The notes: generated by a model not told the origin, from the sequence alone. Counted from the first letter of the stretch, positions 9,036-17,822 are shown. The stretch: DNA of 64,000 nucleotides from Halomontanus rarus (GCF_017357405.1 NZ_CP071597.1:1302001-1366000), one strand, 5' to 3'. Translations and numbers: made by a program.

Positions 9036-9086
9036 TTTTTCACCGGGTTCGAGGCCACCTCCGGTGGCCGAGGACCCGGTGAAAAA
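9036..9086. repeat. Two-tier hairpin after the TRAM gene
   Basis: Outer arms tttttcaccgggt (9036-9048) and acccggtgaaaaa (9074-9086) are perfect 13-base complements. Within them ggccacc and ggtggcc form a second stem. There is no T-run after it on the + strand, so it looks more like a REP-type element than a standard terminator for the TRAM gene. Confidence 0.7.
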
Positions 9087-9101
9087 TCTCGACCAAAAAG
9101 G

Positions 9102-9144
9102 CCGAGCACGAGGCGCTCGGTGAAACGGCGCGCAAGCGCGCCGT
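9102..9144. repeat. Two further adjacent hairpins
   Basis: Arms ccgagc/gctcgg at 9102-9120 are followed by a perfect 9-bp stem acggcgcgc/gcgcgccgt with a two-base loop at 9125-9144. With the previous hairpin they form a row of three inverted repeats within about 110 bases. Confidence 0.65.
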
Positions 9145-9151
9145 ATGCTGG

Positions 9152-9206
9152 CGGCGGTGGGGGGTGTTGCTATCGCTACGGCGGTGGGAGGATGTTGCTA
9201 TCGCTA
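9152..9206. repeat. Tandem repeat, two copies of about 27 bases
   Basis: Unit 1 (9152-9178) and unit 2 (9179-9206) both begin cggcggtggg and end tgttgctatcgcta, differing by one indel and one or two substitutions. No coding function is evident. Confidence 0.7.
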
Positions 9207-9243
9207 CCGTGGCTTCGACAACTTTTGTAGAACGTCGACGCTC

Positions 9244-9329
9244 CTATAGTAACAACTGAAACGGAGTACGCATCGATCGTACAACTGTCATGCGATCGAG
9301 TGTGCACTGACTTTCAGTGGCTACTATAG
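9244..9329. mobile_element. 86-bp MITE-like imperfect palindrome
   Basis: The element begins ctatagtaacaactgaaa and ends with the near-complement tttcagtggctactatag. The inverted repeat continues inward, so roughly 30 of 39 positions per arm can pair around a short centre near aactgtc. It contains no ORF. The shape suits a miniature inverted-repeat element or a mobile palindrome. No target duplication is obvious. Confidence 0.6.
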
Positions 9330-9376
9330 ACCGGTCGGCGAAGTCTCCGTTCCGTCGACGCTCGTCCCGACAGCTG

Positions 9377-10126
9377 TCACTCCTCGAGCGGCGTTCCGTC
9401 GATCCGTTTCGCGCCTTCCGAGTCGTGGACGACGATGGGGTCGTTCTCGTTCTCGTCGCCGAATACCGCGGGCTCGTAGTTGTCCCGCACCGCGATCGCC
9501 TCCTCGAGTTCGCGCACCGCCCGTTCTTTGAGCGCTCGAGCGAGATCCGTAGCGTCTTCCCTCGAGATATCCCGCCCCAGTCCCTCGCACTCGTGGGCGC
9601 GGACGATCATCTCCTCGTCGTCGGATTCGCCGACTTCCCGTTGCGCTGGAAGTGCGACGCTGTCGACGGCCTCGCCCATGGGCTGGCTGGTGCCCCCGAG
9701 CGCGACGCTGAAGGGGTAGGTGCGACAGATCAGGGGGCGATCCTCGTGGGCGACGCACGCTCCGGTGCCGGTTCCGGTGTCGTCTTCCTCGTAGTAGACG
9801 CAATCGCCACAGGAGTCGGTCTGGAGCGCCCACTCGAACGTTTCACCCGCGAGATCGCCGCCCTCGGTTTCGCGGAGGCCGTAGGGCATCGGCCGGGCGA
9901 CGTCTCGCCACTCGTCGCCGGTCGCGGCTTCGAGCTCGCGCACTTCGTCCGGGAACACGGTCGCCGTGTGCTCGTCGTCGCCGTCTCGCGTACAGCAGGC
10001 GCCACAGCGCGTACACTCGAAGCCGATCGACTCGATGGCGTCGGCCAGCGCGTCGGTGTCGAGGGCTTCGGCGCGCTCGAGTTCGTCCTCGAGATCGAGC
10101 GGGGAGTCTGCGGTCACGAGTGTCAC
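9377..10126 (-). CDS. YkgJ-family cysteine cluster protein
   Basis: A 249-residue protein with the YkgJ/UPF0153 CxxC-x-CC cluster near the N-terminus (FECTRCGACC, about residue 36), further cysteines (SCGDCVYY, GACVAHEDR) and the family motif RPLICRTYPF near residue 133. Together these eight or so cysteines probably bind zinc or an Fe-S cluster. The role is unknown. It is encoded on the same strand as the MBL-fold gene upstream, about 60 bases away, and may be co-transcribed with it. Confidence 0.8.
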   Translation of the reverse strand: MTLVTADSPLDLEDELERAEALDTDALADAIESIGFECTRCGACCTRDGDDEHTATVFPDEVRELEAATGDEWRDVARPMPYGLRETEGGDLAGETFEWALQTDSCGDCVYYEEDDTGTGTGACVAHEDRPLICRTYPFSVALGGTSQPMGEAVDSVALPAQREVGESDDEEMIVRAHECEGLGRDISREDATDLARALKERAVRELEEAIAVRDNYEPAVFGDENENDPIVVHDSEGAKRIDGTPLEE

Positions 10127-10185
10127 TACGTCCGGTAGGAGAAAAGTCCGCCGCTCTCCGAGGGCCCGGGGCCGAAAGCCGAGAA

Positions 10186-10968
10186 CTACCTCGGCCGCGC
10201 ACGCTCACCGTCGAACTCGAGGTGGCCTTCGACGGCGAGTTTCTCGAGGTGGGCGAGGACGGTCGCTCGTGCAAGGTCGCGGACGCCGGTGAGGTCCTTC
10301 TCGTAGGCGGCGTCGAGAATCCCCGCGAGCGTTCGGGCCCCGTCGTCGACCGCCCTGCGGATCCGCCGCTCGCGCTCGAGGCGGTGAGCGATGAGTCGCT
10401 CGAGCGTCGCTCCGGGGTCGTCGATCGGCGGCCCGTGGCCGGGATAGAGTCGCGGCGGGGTCATCGCCCGCAGTCGTCGCAGGGTGGTCAGGTACGCACG
10501 CATATCGCCTTCGGGTGCGCCGACGACGACGCTCCCCTCGGCGACGGCGCAGTCGCCACAGCATATCGGACCGTCCGCGCCCGCCCGAACGCCGACGTGG
10601 TCCGACGCGTGCCCCGGCGTCTCGAGAATTTCGACCCTGCCGTCGCCGGCCGGAATCGCCGTCCCTTCTACGAACACGCGATCCGGACCGACACCGGTCG
10701 CCTCGCGAAATCGATCGGTTCGGCCCGCTCGAGCCCAGACGGTCGCGTTCGTCTCGCGAGCGTACTCCTCGACGGCATCGACGTGATCGGGATGGGTGTG
10801 AGTCACCAGAACGTGTTCGACGCCGCGGTCACGAACCAGTCGATCCAGTTCGGACGTCCGACTCGCCGGGTCGAGGAGGACCGCCGGATCGCGGCCGAAG
10901 ACGTAGACGTTCGTCCGGCCGTCGGGAGCGCGCGCCGTTGTTGGGACGGAACAGCAGGTGATCTCCAT
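10186..10968 (-). CDS. MBL-fold metallo-hydrolase, LACTB2-like
   Basis: A 260-residue metallo-beta-lactamase-fold protein. The dinuclear zinc motif HTHPDHVD is near residue 57, a second histidine region (TPGHASDHVG) near 118, and a third (LYPGHGPPIDD) near 175. The C-terminal ~60 residues form a helical, winged-helix-like cap (VRDLARATVLAHLEKLAVEG), as in LACTB2/glyoxalase-II-like hydrolases. The natural substrate could be a thioester or RNA. The small HTH gene follows downstream on the right in the opposite order. Confidence 0.8.
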   Translation of the reverse strand: MEITCCSVPTTARAPDGRTNVYVFGRDPAVLLDPASRTSELDRLVRDRGVEHVLVTHTHPDHVDAVEEYARETNATVWARAGRTDRFREATGVGPDRVFVEGTAIPAGDGRVEILETPGHASDHVGVRAGADGPICCGDCAVAEGSVVVGAPEGDMRAYLTTLRRLRAMTPPRLYPGHGPPIDDPGATLERLIAHRLERERRIRRAVDDGARTLAGILDAAYEKDLTGVRDLARATVLAHLEKLAVEGHLEFDGERARPR

Positions 10969-11029
10969 GCGTACGACTGAGAGGTCACCGCCGACGGAAA
11001 AGGGCGTGTCGACTGTCTACTGTCTACGT

Positions 11030-11308
11030 CTACCGCTTCAGGAAGTAGACCTGCTTGCGTGCGTCGCGGAAACTGTAGCGCGAACCGACGAGTTCGACGT
11101 CCTCGAGGCGATTGAGTGCGTATCGGACGGTCCGGTCGGGGAGGAGCGATTCCTCGGCGAGTTGGCCCTGCGAGAGCGGAGAGTCGGACTCGAGAACTTT
11201 GGCGACGAGTTTGGCACTCGGCGGGAGCTCACGGAGACGCTCGCGGTATTCGGCTTCTGAGAGGGTTTCTTCGGCAGCGACGCGGTCGTCGGCGGTACTC
11301 GTGCTCAT
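11030..11308 (-). CDS. Winged-helix transcriptional regulator (MarR-like)
   Basis: A 92-residue protein consisting of one winged helix-turn-helix. The helix-turn-helix lies at about residues 35-72 (KLVAKVLESDSPLSQGQLA then LPDRTVRYALNRLEDVELV), followed by a wing (GSRYSFRDARKQVYFL). It resembles short haloarchaeal MarR/Trh-type regulators. The AT-rich 160-base gap to the divergent PPOX gene is a likely control region, which suggests autoregulation or control of that neighbour (inference). Confidence 0.75.
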   Translation of the reverse strand: MSTSTADDRVAAEETLSEAEYRERLRELPPSAKLVAKVLESDSPLSQGQLAEESLLPDRTVRYALNRLEDVELVGSRYSFRDARKQVYFLKR

Positions 11309-11370
11309 ACGAGAGAACTGGATTCGGTGTTGGTAAAGCTTCCCTATATGTGGATACGTACAATCTTGTT

Positions 11371-11378
11371 TATAAAAG
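11371..11378 (+). promoter_or_regulatory. TATA-like box in the divergent HTH/PPOX gap
   Basis: TATAAAAG lies about 98 bases before the PPOX start in an unusually AT-rich gap. It could serve the + strand gene with a leader of about 65-70 bases. Other AT-rich words in the gap could serve the minus-strand regulator. Confidence 0.35.
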
Positions 11379-11468
11379 GCACATATGAAGGCCTTGTATG
11401 GATATAAGGATTATACTGTGTATCGGTGGTTCCCCAAGTGACTAGTTCGCTCGAGTCCGTGGAGGAGT

Positions 11469-11873
11469 ATGGAAACGATTCCATCCGAATACCAGGATCT
11501 GTTCGAGCGAAAGTCGTTCGCCCAGCTGGCGACGGTCATGCCCGACGGAACACCACAGGTCACTCCCGTCTGGATCGGACTCGACGATGAAGGGTATCTG
11601 CTGGTCAACACTGCACGCAACAGACAAAAAGAGCGGAACGTCAAGCGAGAGCCGAAAGTCGGGCTCTCGGTTCCGGATCCAGACGATCCGTACCGATACC
11701 TTTCGATCCGCGGCGAAGTCGAGGAGATAACGCCCGAGGGTGCCGTCGAGCACATCGACCAGCTCGCACAGAGATATATGGGCGTCGAGACGTATCCGAA
11801 CCACGGCGACGAGGCCGGTGAGCGGGTTATTTTCCGTATCCGTCCCGATCGAGTGATCGCCGCCGATCAGTAA
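11469..11873 (+). CDS. PPOX-class F420-dependent oxidoreductase (flavin reductase-like split barrel)
   Basis: A 134-residue single-domain protein of the pyridoxamine 5'-phosphate oxidase-like split-barrel family. Its N-terminus (FAQLATVMPDGTPQVTPVWIG) and middle (LLVNTARNRQKERNVKREPKV) match the TIGR-type 'PPOX class probable F420-dependent enzyme' group. Such proteins bind F420 or flavin and reduce small organic substrates. Length is typical. The divergent HTH regulator may control it. Confidence 0.85.
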   Translation: METIPSEYQDLFERKSFAQLATVMPDGTPQVTPVWIGLDDEGYLLVNTARNRQKERNVKREPKVGLSVPDPDDPYRYLSIRGEVEEITPEGAVEHIDQLAQRYMGVETYPNHGDEAGERVIFRIRPDRVIAADQ

Positions 11874-11903
11874 GAACGGGCCCGGAGCCGTGACCGTTCG
11901 GGA

Positions 11904-12044
11904 TCAGCGGTTGTATCCCGGCTCGCGGTATGTCCCCATGAGGCCCTGACACTCCGGACAGTGAACCAGCAGGAGATCGCCCGCCTCGTGTCGGACGAGG
12001 TCGTCGGTTTCGAGGATCGAACCGCACTGTTTACAGGTAGGCAT
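11904..12044 (-). CDS. 46-residue zinc-ribbon protein
   Basis: A short minus-strand frame from ATG (complement of 12042-12044) to TGA (11904-11906). It encodes MPTCKQCGSILE at the start and LVHCPECQGLMG later. Two CxxC pairs 25 residues apart form a complete zinc-ribbon, and the rest is hydrophilic. The codon pattern and cysteine spacing support a real gene despite its size. It sits 30 bases from the convergent PPOX stop. Function unknown; a nucleic-acid or protein adaptor role is typical of the class. Confidence 0.7.
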   Translation of the reverse strand: MPTCKQCGSILETDDLVRHEAGDLLLVHCPECQGLMGTYREPGYNR

Positions 12045-12135
12045 AGTATGATCTATGTTACCATTCACCAAAAGCCGTTCTCCCCGTCCGACTCCAGTAC
12101 CTCTTTATTCTCCGGGCCGTGTAGTTGCGTCCAGT

Positions 12136-12843
12136 GTGAAAGGACAGGAGTGGTACCAGGCCGACGACGTCGCCGAGGAGTACGACGACAAGCGATTCTC
12201 CCAAGGCGGACAGCTGATCGACAGACGGGAGAAACGTGCCGTCCTCGAGGCTATCGAACCCCTCGAGGACCGTCGCGTCCTCGAAATCGCCTGTGGTACC
12301 GGGCGATTTACGACGATGATCGCCGACCGCGGTGCGGACGTCGTGGGACTCGATATTTCGGCAGCGATGTTACAGCAAGGGCGGAAGAAAGCACGGGCGG
12401 CGGGCGTCTCGGATCGGCTCGAGTTCCTCCGAGGAGACGCGGGTCGGTTACCGTTTCCGGACGATCACTTCGATACCGTCATCGCGATGCGCTTTTTCCA
12501 TCTAGCGGACGATCCGGAAGGGTTTCTGAGCGAAATGCGCCGCGTCTCGAGCGACCAGATCGTCTTCGATACGTTCAACAGGTATTCGGCTCGCAGCGTC
12601 TACAACTGGGCGTTGCCGATGGGGTCGCGGTTGTACTCCAAGAGCGAAGTGAGCGTACTGCTGGCGAAAACAGATCTGACGCTGGTCGACGTCGAAGACG
12701 ACTTCATCGCTCCCTACGGACTGTATCGGTCGATTCCGAACGTCCTCGCGTCGCCGATTCGGTCGGTCGACCGTGTGATCGGTCGATCGACCGTGGGCGA
12801 TCACCTCGCGTCGGTCTCTTACTGGAATACGCGCGTTCGCTGA
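12136..12843 (+). CDS. Class I SAM-dependent methyltransferase
   Basis: A 235-residue methyltransferase. Motif I is VLEIACGTGRF near residue 54, motif II DVVGLDIS near 74, and the post-motif GDAGRLPFPDDHFDTVIAM near 105 is typical of UbiE/Methyltransf_11 enzymes. The start is the GTG at 12136 (MKGQEWYQADD); the upstream ATG at 12055 would add a serine/proline-rich stretch. The methyl acceptor is unknown. The glycosyltransferase gene that follows on the same strand could share a role in lipid or polysaccharide work (weak inference). Confidence 0.75.
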   Translation: MKGQEWYQADDVAEEYDDKRFSQGGQLIDRREKRAVLEAIEPLEDRRVLEIACGTGRFTTMIADRGADVVGLDISAAMLQQGRKKARAAGVSDRLEFLRGDAGRLPFPDDHFDTVIAMRFFHLADDPEGFLSEMRRVSSDQIVFDTFNRYSARSVYNWALPMGSRLYSKSEVSVLLAKTDLTLVDVEDDFIAPYGLYRSIPNVLASPIRSVDRVIGRSTVGDHLASVSYWNTRVR

Positions 12844-12933
12844 CACGGCGGGTGACAGGAACACATCAGTTAGTTATCACAGGACGCGTGAAACCCAGCT
12901 TATTTTTACTGCTCCCCGAATCTACCTACCAGT

Positions 12934-13854
12934 ATGAAGCTCTCGGTAGTCGTCTCCACGTTGAACGACCGAGAGCAGTTGCTCCCGTGTCTCGACGCGC
13001 TCGAGGCGCACGTCCCCGCGGAGACGGAAATCATCGTCGTCAACGGGCCGTCCTCCGACGGCACGACCGGCGCCGTCATGGAGCGCGAGGACGTCGACGT
13101 GCTCGTCGAGATCTCCGAACGGAACCGCAACGTCTCGAGAAACGCCGGCATCGAGACCGCCTCGGGCGACGTCGTCGCGTTCCTCGGCGACGAGTACGCC
13201 GTCGAACCCTCGTGGTACGACGCGATCAGCGTCGCCGTGGCCAGTGACGCCGATATCGTCACCGGACCGATCGTCGGCGGGTCGCCCGGTGCCCGCCGGC
13301 CGGACGTGGACCCGACCGACTCGAAGACCGTCGCCGGCCGTTCTATCACCCCCTTCGACGGCGACAACGTCGCGTTCGATCGATCGGTACTCGAGGCCCT
13401 CGACGGGTTCGACGAGTACCTCTGTGCGGGCGGGGCCCGCGACTGCGCACACCGCGTGGCCGGAATGTCGTTCGACGTGACGTGGAGCGCCGAGATGACC
13501 GCTCGGTACGAGGTCGAAACTGATGGCGGGCAACCCGATACGGATTGGGCCGACACCTACCGCTCGCTCGGCTACCGGCTCGCGAAGAACTACGGGCTGC
13601 GGCCGTCCGTCGTCGGTCGGACCGCCGGGAGCGCCGTTCGAGACGGCTACAAAGGCGCTTGCGCCGTCGCCACGGGCGAGGGAACGCCGACTGGCTGGTT
13701 CGGGAACGGAACGGACGTCTTCGCCAACGCGCTCGGCGGATTGAAAGACGGGATTCGGGCTCGCTTCGACGATCGATCGAACCGACGCAACCCCAACGGA
13801 ATCTCGACGCGCCACGACCGCGCCGTGCAGGTGTACGACCGGCGAGACGAGTAG
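12934..13854 (+). CDS. Family 2 glycosyltransferase
   Basis: A 306-residue GT2 protein with the classical N-terminus MKLSVVVSTLNDREQL and the nucleotide-binding half ending in SGDVVAFLGDEYAVEP (near residue 85). The usual DxD in that position is GDE here, so the metal site is degenerate or shifted. The segment NVAFDRSVLEALDGFDEYL (near 150) matches the acceptor region. There is no membrane helix. The substrate may be a cell-surface glycan precursor, but nothing in the sequence fixes it. Confidence 0.7.
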   Translation: MKLSVVVSTLNDREQLLPCLDALEAHVPAETEIIVVNGPSSDGTTGAVMEREDVDVLVEISERNRNVSRNAGIETASGDVVAFLGDEYAVEPSWYDAISVAVASDADIVTGPIVGGSPGARRPDVDPTDSKTVAGRSITPFDGDNVAFDRSVLEALDGFDEYLCAGGARDCAHRVAGMSFDVTWSAEMTARYEVETDGGQPDTDWADTYRSLGYRLAKNYGLRPSVVGRTAGSAVRDGYKGACAVATGEGTPTGWFGNGTDVFANALGGLKDGIRARFDDRSNRRNPNGISTRHDRAVQVYDRRDE

Positions 13855-13899
13855 CGGTCGACCCTGACGGGGTGCTCTGTATCGGTCATACCAGGACGC

Positions 13900-14745
13900 T
13901 CACTCGACGTTCGGGCCCAGTACGTCGATTACGCGACACGCGTTCTTCGAAAACGCCCGCCACAGTTTGTCCTCAGAGACGTCGAGCGTGAGGATCTCCA
14001 TGACGGCCACGTTCGGGTGACTCGCGGGCGCACCGCTCCCGAAGAGAACCCGATCGGGATGCTCGAGCAGCGCCCGCTCGAGTTGTTCGCGATACCTGAC
14101 GAAGCTCGTGTCGAGATAACAGTCGTCGTAGGTCTCGAGGAGGTCGATCATCTCGTCCATGAGTTCGCGATCGAGCGGGTGGCCGCCGAAGTGGGCGACG
14201 ACGACGGGAAACGAGCGGCCGAGCACGGTCTCGGCGAGTGTCGTGGGTGGGGCGTCCGAACCGCCGCGGATCAGCAGCGGGAGTCCGACCTCGTCGAGTT
14301 TCTCGAGGACGTCCTCGTCGGGGAGGCCGTCGACGTCGGGGTTCAGGGTGAAGCCGTGAAAGCGGTCGTCGTAGGCGTACTGTTCGACGTCACTGGGCGT
14401 CGTGTGCCACTCTTTTCGCTGACTGAGAACGTTTCGAAGTCGGTTCGTCGGGGTGTGCTCGGGAGATCGGGTGCCGTTGATCCGGGCGAACGCGACGAAC
14501 GGTCGGTCGACGCTCAGACGGGCGACCCCGTTGTTCGCCGAGACGTAGCTCCGACCCGGGTCGGGACTGGGAAACACGACGGACCTGACGATCCCGGCCT
14601 GATGCATCTCCCGCTCGAGTCGGTCGGGCGAGATGGCACGACCGCGTGGACCGACCGCGTCGGGGGTCAGACAGGTATGGACGTCCACGACGCGAAACCC
14701 GTGTTCCAACTCGAGCATTCGGTGGAGATAATCCACTCGACCCAT
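13900..14745 (-). CDS. Amidohydrolase-family-like protein with altered metal motif
   Basis: A 281-residue TIM-barrel protein related to the amidohydrolase-2 (decarboxylase-like) family. Conserved features are VVDVHTCLTPDA near residue 20, VVVAHFGGHPLDREL near 180, YLDTSFV near 205 and VLFGSGAPASHPN near 230. The family normally opens with DxHxH; here the second histidine is replaced (DVHTC), so one metal ligand is missing. It may be inactive or use a different metal set. It is divergent to the thermosome gene. Confidence 0.6.
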   Translation of the reverse strand: MGRVDYLHRMLELEHGFRVVDVHTCLTPDAVGPRGRAISPDRLEREMHQAGIVRSVVFPSPDPGRSYVSANNGVARLSVDRPFVAFARINGTRSPEHTPTNRLRNVLSQRKEWHTTPSDVEQYAYDDRFHGFTLNPDVDGLPDEDVLEKLDEVGLPLLIRGGSDAPPTTLAETVLGRSFPVVVAHFGGHPLDRELMDEMIDLLETYDDCYLDTSFVRYREQLERALLEHPDRVLFGSGAPASHPNVAVMEILTLDVSEDKLWRAFSKNACRVIDVLGPNVE

Positions 14746-14835
14746 ATTTTGCTACCGATTAGTCCCCGACGACGACCCCACGGTGGTCGTTCACACCCCC
14801 GATCGCCAGAGGGGAGCGAGGTGGTAGAGAAACAC

Positions 14836-14842
14836 TTATATA
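14836..14842 (+). promoter_or_regulatory. TATA box of the thermosome gene
   Basis: TTATATA lies in the sequence gaaacacttatatagaagtg, 35 bases before the ATG at 14877. That places transcription start near 14863-14866, so a leader of roughly 12 bases. It is the clearest TATA box in the window, as expected for a strongly expressed chaperonin gene. Confidence 0.7.
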
Positions 14843-14876
14843 GAAGTGCTGACGATACCTTAGTGAGGATCTAACG

Positions 14877-16454
14877 ATGGCACAACAGCGACGCATGGGC
14901 GGACAGCCTATGTTCATCTTGAGCGAGGACAGTCAGCGAACACAGGGTCGCGACGCACAGTCGTCGAACATCATGGCGGGGAAAGCCGTCGCCGAGTCCG
15001 TCCGGACCACACTCGGCCCCCGCGGCATGGACAAAATGCTCGTCTCGTCGTCCGGCGACGTCGTCATTACGAACGACGGCGCGACCATCCTGAACAAGAT
15101 GGACATCGAGCACCCGGCCGCACAGATGATCGTCGAGGTCGCCGAAACCCAGGAGGACGAGGTCGGCGACGGGACGACGACGGCCGCAGTACTCGCCGGG
15201 AATCTCCTCGGCGAAGCCGAGGACCTGCTCGACCAGGACGTCCACGCGACGACGATCGTCGAGGGGTATCACGAGGCCGCCCGCATCGCCCTCGAGGCGA
15301 TCGACGAGCAGGTCGTCGGAAGCGACGTCGACGACGACGTTCTCAAGCAGGTCGCCGAATCGAGTATGACCGGCAAGGGGACCGGCGGTCTCACCGCCGA
15401 AGCGCTCGCGGAGACGGTCGTCTCGGCGATTCGCCACGTCGACGGCGAGGACGGGGTCGCACGCGACAACGTCAACGTCCACACGGAGGTCGGCGCCTCC
15501 TCGAACGCGACGGAAATGATCGAGGGCATCGTCGTCGACGAGGAACCCGCCCACGACGAGATGCCGACGACGGTCGAAGACGCCGACATCTCCATTCTCG
15601 ACGTCGAACTCGGTGTCCGGACCGGTGACGTCGACGCGGAGTACTCGATCGAGTCGATCGACCAACTCAACACCGCCCTCGACGCAGAAGAGAGCGAACT
15701 GCGCGGCTACGCACAGACCGTCGCCGACTCCGGCGTCGACGTCCTGTTCACCACCGACAGCGTCGACGACCGCGTCGCCTCCTTCCTCGCGAACGAGGAC
15801 GTTCTCGTCTTCGACGACCTCAACAACACGGACGCCCGCAAAATCGCCTCCGCGACCGGCGCCGCCCGCGTCGGCGCGCTGGACGATCTCGCGGACTCGG
15901 AGTTCGGTCACGCCGACCGCATCCGCACGGAATCCTACGGCGGCGAGGACCTCGTGTTCGTCGAAGGCGGCGCCGCTGCCGAAGCCGTCACCATCTTCGT
16001 CCGCGGCGGAACCGACCACGTCGTCGACGAACTCGAGCGGACGATCGGCGACGCGCTCGACGTCGTCGCGACCGCACTCGACTCCGGCGAGGTCGTCCCC
16101 GGTGCCGGTGCGACCGAGATCGCCATCGCGGACCGCGTCCGCTCGGAAGCCGCCGGCGTCGAGGGCCGCAAACAGCTCGCCGTCACGGCCTTCGCCGACG
16201 CACTCGATATCGTTCCGCGCACGCTCGCCGCCAACACCGGTCAGGACCCGATCGACGTCCTCGTCGACCTTCGGGCCGCCCACGAGTCCGAGGGCCGAGC
16301 CGGGCTGATCACCGACGGAGAGTCCGTCGAAATCGCCGACCCGATCGAACACGGTGTCGTCGATCCCGCCGACGTCAAGCGCGAAGCGATCGAGAGCGCG
16401 ACCGAAGCCGCGACGATGATCGCCCGCATCGACGACGTCATCGCCGCCGAATAA
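14877..16454 (+). CDS. Thermosome (group II chaperonin) subunit
   Basis: A 525-residue subunit of the archaeal chaperonin. Characteristic segments are [14 protein letters not shown] near residue 45, ITNDGATIL near 65, the ATP-binding [16 protein letters not shown] near 97, and [13 protein letters not shown] near 405. The subunits form a double-ring ATP-driven folding machine in the cytosol. The C-terminus ends at [11 protein letters not shown] and lacks the Gly-Met-rich tail that many haloarchaeal thermosome subunits carry, so this is one of the short-tailed paralogues. It has its own TATA box and a T-run after the stop, so it is probably monocistronic. Confidence 0.93.
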   Translation: MAQQRRMGGQPMFILSEDSQRTQGRDAQSSNIMAGKAVAESVRTTLGPRGMDKMLVSSSGDVVITNDGATILNKMDIEHPAAQMIVEVAETQEDEVGDGTTTAAVLAGNLLGEAEDLLDQDVHATTIVEGYHEAARIALEAIDEQVVGSDVDDDVLKQVAESSMTGKGTGGLTAEALAETVVSAIRHVDGEDGVARDNVNVHTEVGASSNATEMIEGIVVDEEPAHDEMPTTVEDADISILDVELGVRTGDVDAEYSIESIDQLNTALDAEESELRGYAQTVADSGVDVLFTTDSVDDRVASFLANEDVLVFDDLNNTDARKIASATGAARVGALDDLADSEFGHADRIRTESYGGEDLVFVEGGAAAEAVTIFVRGGTDHVVDELERTIGDALDVVATALDSGEVVPGAGATEIAIADRVRSEAAGVEGRKQLAVTAFADALDIVPRTLAANTGQDPIDVLVDLRAAHESEGRAGLITDGESVEIADPIEHGVVDPADVKREAIESATEAATMIARIDDVIAAE

Positions 16455-16488
16455 GTCCGGTCGATCGTTCGAAGTCGATCCCATCCCG

Positions 16489-16495
16489 TTTTTTT
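16489..16495 (+). terminator. T-run terminator of the thermosome gene
   Basis: Seven T residues follow cccg about 35 bases after the stop codon. Archaeal transcription ends efficiently at such T-runs without a hairpin. Confidence 0.55.
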
Positions 16496-16569
16496 ATCGG
16501 TGTCGAGTGACGGACGATATCGGTCGGGCCGGCAGTGTTATTTGTTAACATTCCTTTGGGTGGGGTAGC

Positions 16570-16935
16570 ATGGCCCGAACCGCACCGTCCGATCGACTGA
16601 CTCCCGTCGGTGACGTGAGCGAACGAACAGTCTACTACGACGACGACCGGGAGACGTACCACACGTGGTACGACGGCGAGGACTACGAACCGGTGAGCAC
16701 GGCACTGCTGATGGCCGTGTCGGCAGTGCTCGGAGTCGAACCGACGGACCTCGAGGCGCTCTACGAGTGCGTCGATTCGGACGCACTCAACGACATTTTC
16801 GTCCACTGGCGCGGCGACGAACCGCGCGTCGGCGAGGGATCGGTCTCCTTTCGATTCGCACACTGTGCGGTCGCCGTCCACGCCGACGGCGAGATCGTGA
16901 TCGATCCGTTGGATCACTCGGACACTGCGGTCTGA
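16570..16935 (+). CDS. HalOD1 output domain protein
   Basis: A 121-residue single-domain protein. The HalOD1 domain spans about residues 38-115 (EPVSTALLMAVSAVLGVEPT, LEALYECVDSDALNDIFV, then strands ending in the VHADGEIVIDPL segment). HalOD1 is a haloarchaeal domain found alone or attached to receiver domains, thought to be a signalling output module. No DNA-binding motif is visible. It ends 19 bases before the stop of the convergent SAM hydrolase gene. Confidence 0.8.
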   Translation: MARTAPSDRLTPVGDVSERTVYYDDDRETYHTWYDGEDYEPVSTALLMAVSAVLGVEPTDLEALYECVDSDALNDIFVHWRGDEPRVGEGSVSFRFAHCAVAVHADGEIVIDPLDHSDTAV

Positions 16936-16954
16936 CCGCCCCCCGAGTTCTCCG

Positions 16955-17740
16955 TCACTCCCGTCGTTCGAGCCGGACCTCGTCACCGACCGTGAGCCCG
17001 AACGCCTCGTCGCCGCGGCCGTCGTTGACGTCCAGTTCGACGCACCCGTGACTGCCGACGGTCGCCAGCCGCCGGCCGGGTGGCACGGACGCGAACGTCT
17101 CTCCGACCGGCACCGCCTCGCCGTTCGCCCGGATCCGCTCCGGACCCTCGAGAAATTCCCCGGGAACGTTTGTAATCACGTTCCCGAAGTCGTCGACGGC
17201 GAGTACCGTTCCCGTCGCACGGCCTCCGTCGACCGTCGCCTCGGGGAGCGTCAGGTCGACGATCTCCTCGCGGTCGACGGCCGTCAGCGAAGGTACCGTC
17301 TCGAGCCCGTCGACGCCCGCGTCGTGGACGTCCGCCGCGGCGGGGGCGAAGACGTCCCGGCCGTGGAAGGTACTGCTCGCGGCGTCGGTGTCGTCGATCG
17401 CGTACCACTCGAGTGCGCCGTCGTTTCGATCCCCCTCGAGAAGCCGCCGCGCTGGGGGAACGAGCACCCCGTTGTCCGGCCCGACGAGCGCGTGGTCGCC
17501 CGCGCGGACGACGATCGCGTTGCGGTCGGTGCCGACGCCCGGATCGACCACGGCGAGGTGTACCGCCGGCGGAAAGTACGGGAGCACCTCGCGGAGCCAG
17601 AACGCCGTCGACCGCACGTCTCCGCGGGGGAACTCGTGGGAGACGTCGATCAGTTGGACGTCCGTTCCGGCGCGCTCGAGGACGACGCCCTTCATCGCCG
17701 CGGGGTACGGCGAACCGAAGTCCGAAGAAAGTGTGATCAT
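16955..17740 (-). CDS. SAM hydrolase / SAM-hydroxide adenosyltransferase (DUF62 family)
   Basis: A 261-residue member of the DUF62 (fluorinase/chlorinase/SAM hydroxide adenosyltransferase) family, which converts S-adenosylmethionine to adenosine and methionine. Signatures are [18 protein letters not shown] at the start, [15 protein letters not shown] near residue 66 and LVGPDNGVL near 86. The C-terminal beta-barrel contains [11 protein letters not shown]. The start at 17740 is chosen because SSDFG should be close to the N-terminus in this family. It lies next to the NadM gene on the same strand with 82 bases between. Confidence 0.85.
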   Translation of the reverse strand: MITLSSDFGSPYPAAMKGVVLERAGTDVQLIDVSHEFPRGDVRSTAFWLREVLPYFPPAVHLAVVDPGVGTDRNAIVVRAGDHALVGPDNGVLVPPARRLLEGDRNDGALEWYAIDDTDAASSTFHGRDVFAPAAADVHDAGVDGLETVPSLTAVDREEIVDLTLPEATVDGGRATGTVLAVDDFGNVITNVPGEFLEGPERIRANGEAVPVGETFASVPPGRRLATVGSHGCVELDVNDGRGDEAFGLTVGDEVRLERRE

Positions 17741-17822
17741 ACGCGTACGTGGGCGTACGCCGCGGGCGCTCAAAATAAGCGGCCCTCGAAACGTACCGAA
17801 GAGAGCGGACAGTCGAACGGCC

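Noticed and set aside
9036..9086. Calling the hairpin a terminator of the TRAM gene
   Set aside because: There is no T-run after the stem on the coding strand and two more hairpins follow, so a repeat element is the better reading.
12934..13854. Reading the glycosyltransferase as a pseudogene because of its missing DxD
   Set aside because: The frame is intact and full-length; the change GDE may still bind metal.
14871..16484. Long open frame antisense to the thermosome gene
   Set aside because: It is a mirror of a GC-rich, codon-biased gene; its composition is typical shadow coding and it has no motif.
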